Assembly (NCBI RefSeq): GCF_011759705.1
Contig: NZ_JAAOZF010000001.1
Location: forward strand, 62,001 to 126,000
Origin: Microbacterium ulmi
GTDB lineage: Bacteria; Actinomycetota; Actinomycetes; Actinomycetales; Microbacteriaceae
Reading direction: 5' to 3'
DNA length: 64,000 nt
Shown here: piece by piece, positions 63,075 through 64,000 of the stretch
How positions within the stretch are numbered: the stretch's first letter is position 1
Layout of the letters: each line of letters starts with the position of its first letter
The notes under the pieces: model-generated
Databases searched by the model: none
The model's input: only the letters and a program-made list of their open reading frames with translations
Told to the model about the DNA's origin: nothing
Translations under genes and position numbers: made by a program

Positions 63075-64000
63075 TCAGTCAGACGGCTGCTCTTCGAGCC
63101 TGCGGGCGATCGCCTCGGCGCCGAGGATGGCGATGGCGACGATCGTCAAAGTGGGGTTGCAGGCGGTCGAGGTCGGGATGACGCCGCTGCCTGCGACATA
63201 GACGTTGCTGGTGTCCCAGACGCGGCTCGTCGGGTCGCACACCGATGTGCCGTCGTTCGCCGCCCCCATCCGGGTCGCCCCGAGATAGTGGATGGACGTC
63301 CCCGCGGGGAGTGCTCGCGGCGACTCCCCCAGCAGCGGCTCGCCCAGCGCGTTCGCGAGGCCGACGAGCTCTCGCTTTCCTCGCTCGACGCGCGCGACGT
63401 CCGCCTCGGACAGCCGATACTCGAACGTGATGGCCGGCATCCCCAGCCAGTCCTTCTCGGTCTCGCTGAAGCTGAGCCGATTGTCGGGGTCGAGGTCTTG
63501 GCGCAAGAACAGGTTCATCGTGATGGCGGCGCCGATGCCGTCGAGTTCGGCGTCCGTCAGCCCGAGCGACGTCGTGTCGACTTGGTACAGCTGCGCGTGG
63601 TACGGGAACCTCTCCTCGTCGAACGGGATCCAGACCACCCCGCTGGCCCCCACGGTCCGCGCGGAGGCATCCGACATCGCCACGGTGTCGCCGCGTTCGG
63701 CCGACGTGTCGCCCTCCGGGCCGAAGTCCATGGCCGCGGTCAACGAGATCTGGGGATGCTCGTTGAAATACCGCCCGAGGGCCGCCGGTCTGATTCCGGA
63801 GGCGAACAGCAGCTGGGGCGTGCGGATGCCGTCGCAGGCGACCACGACGTACGACGCGCCGACCTGGTAGACCTCTCCGGTCGGGCGATCGCGCGCCTCG
63901 ACGCCGACTGCCGTGTCGCCGTCCATGATGATGCGCTGCACGAGGGTCTCGGGGCGCAGCTCGAACGTGCTGCTCCCGCCGTCGAGCAGGTCGCCGAAGA
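63075..64000 (-). CDS. GMC-family oxidoreductase (C-terminal part; 5' end outside window)
   Basis: About 308 C-terminal residues of a glucose-methanol-choline flavoenzyme. YVVVACDGIRTPQLLFASGI is the FAD-contact motif, and the GMC C-terminal domain reads SIHYLGATRMGAANDG with the catalytic His and SNVYVAGSGVIPTSTACNPTLTIVA with the second catalytic residue (Asn in CNPT). The reading frame is open to the window edge, so the N-terminal FAD-binding motif is not seen. The match to pyranose oxidase-like and sugar-oxidising members, together with the adjacent sugar importer and dehydrogenases, suggests carbohydrate oxidation. Confidence 0.88.
   Translation of the reverse strand, partial: FGDLLDGGSSTFELRPETLVQRIIMDGDTAVGVEARDRPTGEVYQVGASYVVVACDGIRTPQLLFASGIRPAALGRYFNEHPQISLTAAMDFGPEGDTSAERGDTVAMSDASARTVGASGVVWIPFDEERFPYHAQLYQVDTTSLGLTDAELDGIGAAITMNLFLRQDLDPDNRLSFSETEKDWLGMPAITFEYRLSEADVARVERGKRELVGLANALGEPLLGESPRALPAGTSIHYLGATRMGAANDGTSVCDPTSRVWDTSNVYVAGSGVIPTSTACNPTLTIVAIAILGAEAIARRLEEQPSD

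Overview
The window is a very GC-rich chromosomal segment with strong G/C bias at third codon positions, many GTG starts and many apparently leaderless genes. The gene order rsmI-pmt / metG-tatD / rsmA-ispE / glmU-prs / rplY-pth / mfd is a conserved actinobacterial backbone (compare Rv1002c to Rv1020 of Mycobacterium tuberculosis, from general knowledge). Together with the very frequent word GGATGCCGC/GCGGCATCC, this suggests a Microbacterium-like member of the Microbacteriaceae. No rRNA, CRISPR array, prophage or complete insertion sequence was seen; there is one tRNA gene (tRNA-Gln, UUG).

Layout, left to right. (1) 1-7.9 kb: a peptide/nickel-type ABC importer (minus strand, ATPase cut by the window edge) divergent from an amidohydrolase plus mycoredoxin pair, then gene debris (a VOC fragment and a DUF222 fragment) and a basic amino acid/polyamine antiporter. 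(2) 7.9-12.9 kb: mfd, pth and rplY. (3) 13-29 kb: an accessory block holding gnd, a BBE-like flavin oxidase, corA, an epimerase, a MacB-like ABC exporter divergent from a two-component system, a membrane flavin electron-transfer module (RnfD-like/FNR fusion, ApbE, FMN-binding lipoprotein) and a Ca2+-type P-ATPase. (4) 29-31.5 kb: prs, glmU and tRNA-Gln. (5) 31.6-48.7 kb: MarR, an ABC-F protein, an Eis-like acetyltransferase, ispE, an aldo/keto reductase, rsmA, a Stealth phosphotransferase, a metallophosphoesterase, tatD, metG, rsmI, pmt and a DUF255 protein. (6) 48.8-57.4 kb: VOC protein, a frameshifted aldo/keto reductase, hrpA, quinone oxidoreductase, sulfurtransferase and a MetY-type sulfhydrylase. 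(7) 57.5-64 kb: a carbohydrate catabolic locus on the minus strand (GMC oxidoreductase cut by the edge, sugar ABC importer, Gfo/Idh dehydrogenase, a cryptic small ORF, DenD-like dehydrogenase).

Two sequence patterns run through the window. First, at least 17 genes have a TANNNT- or CANNAT-like -10 element ending exactly 6 or 7 nt before the start codon, which puts the start codon at about +1 (leaderless mRNAs); this decides several starts, for example metG. Second, small RNA-level arrangements recur: glmU begins one nucleotide after the tRNA-Gln discriminator base, the tatD ribosome-binding site lies inside a 14-bp stem that begins just after the metG stop, and a 44-bp perfect palindrome separates rplY from pth.

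The most system-like region is 18.5-26.2 kb: an exporter, a two-component system with helically phased ATAG boxes in the shared divergent promoter, and a three-gene flavin electron-transfer operon next to it. The housekeeping functions are confident. The regulatory readings are inferences from sequence alone.
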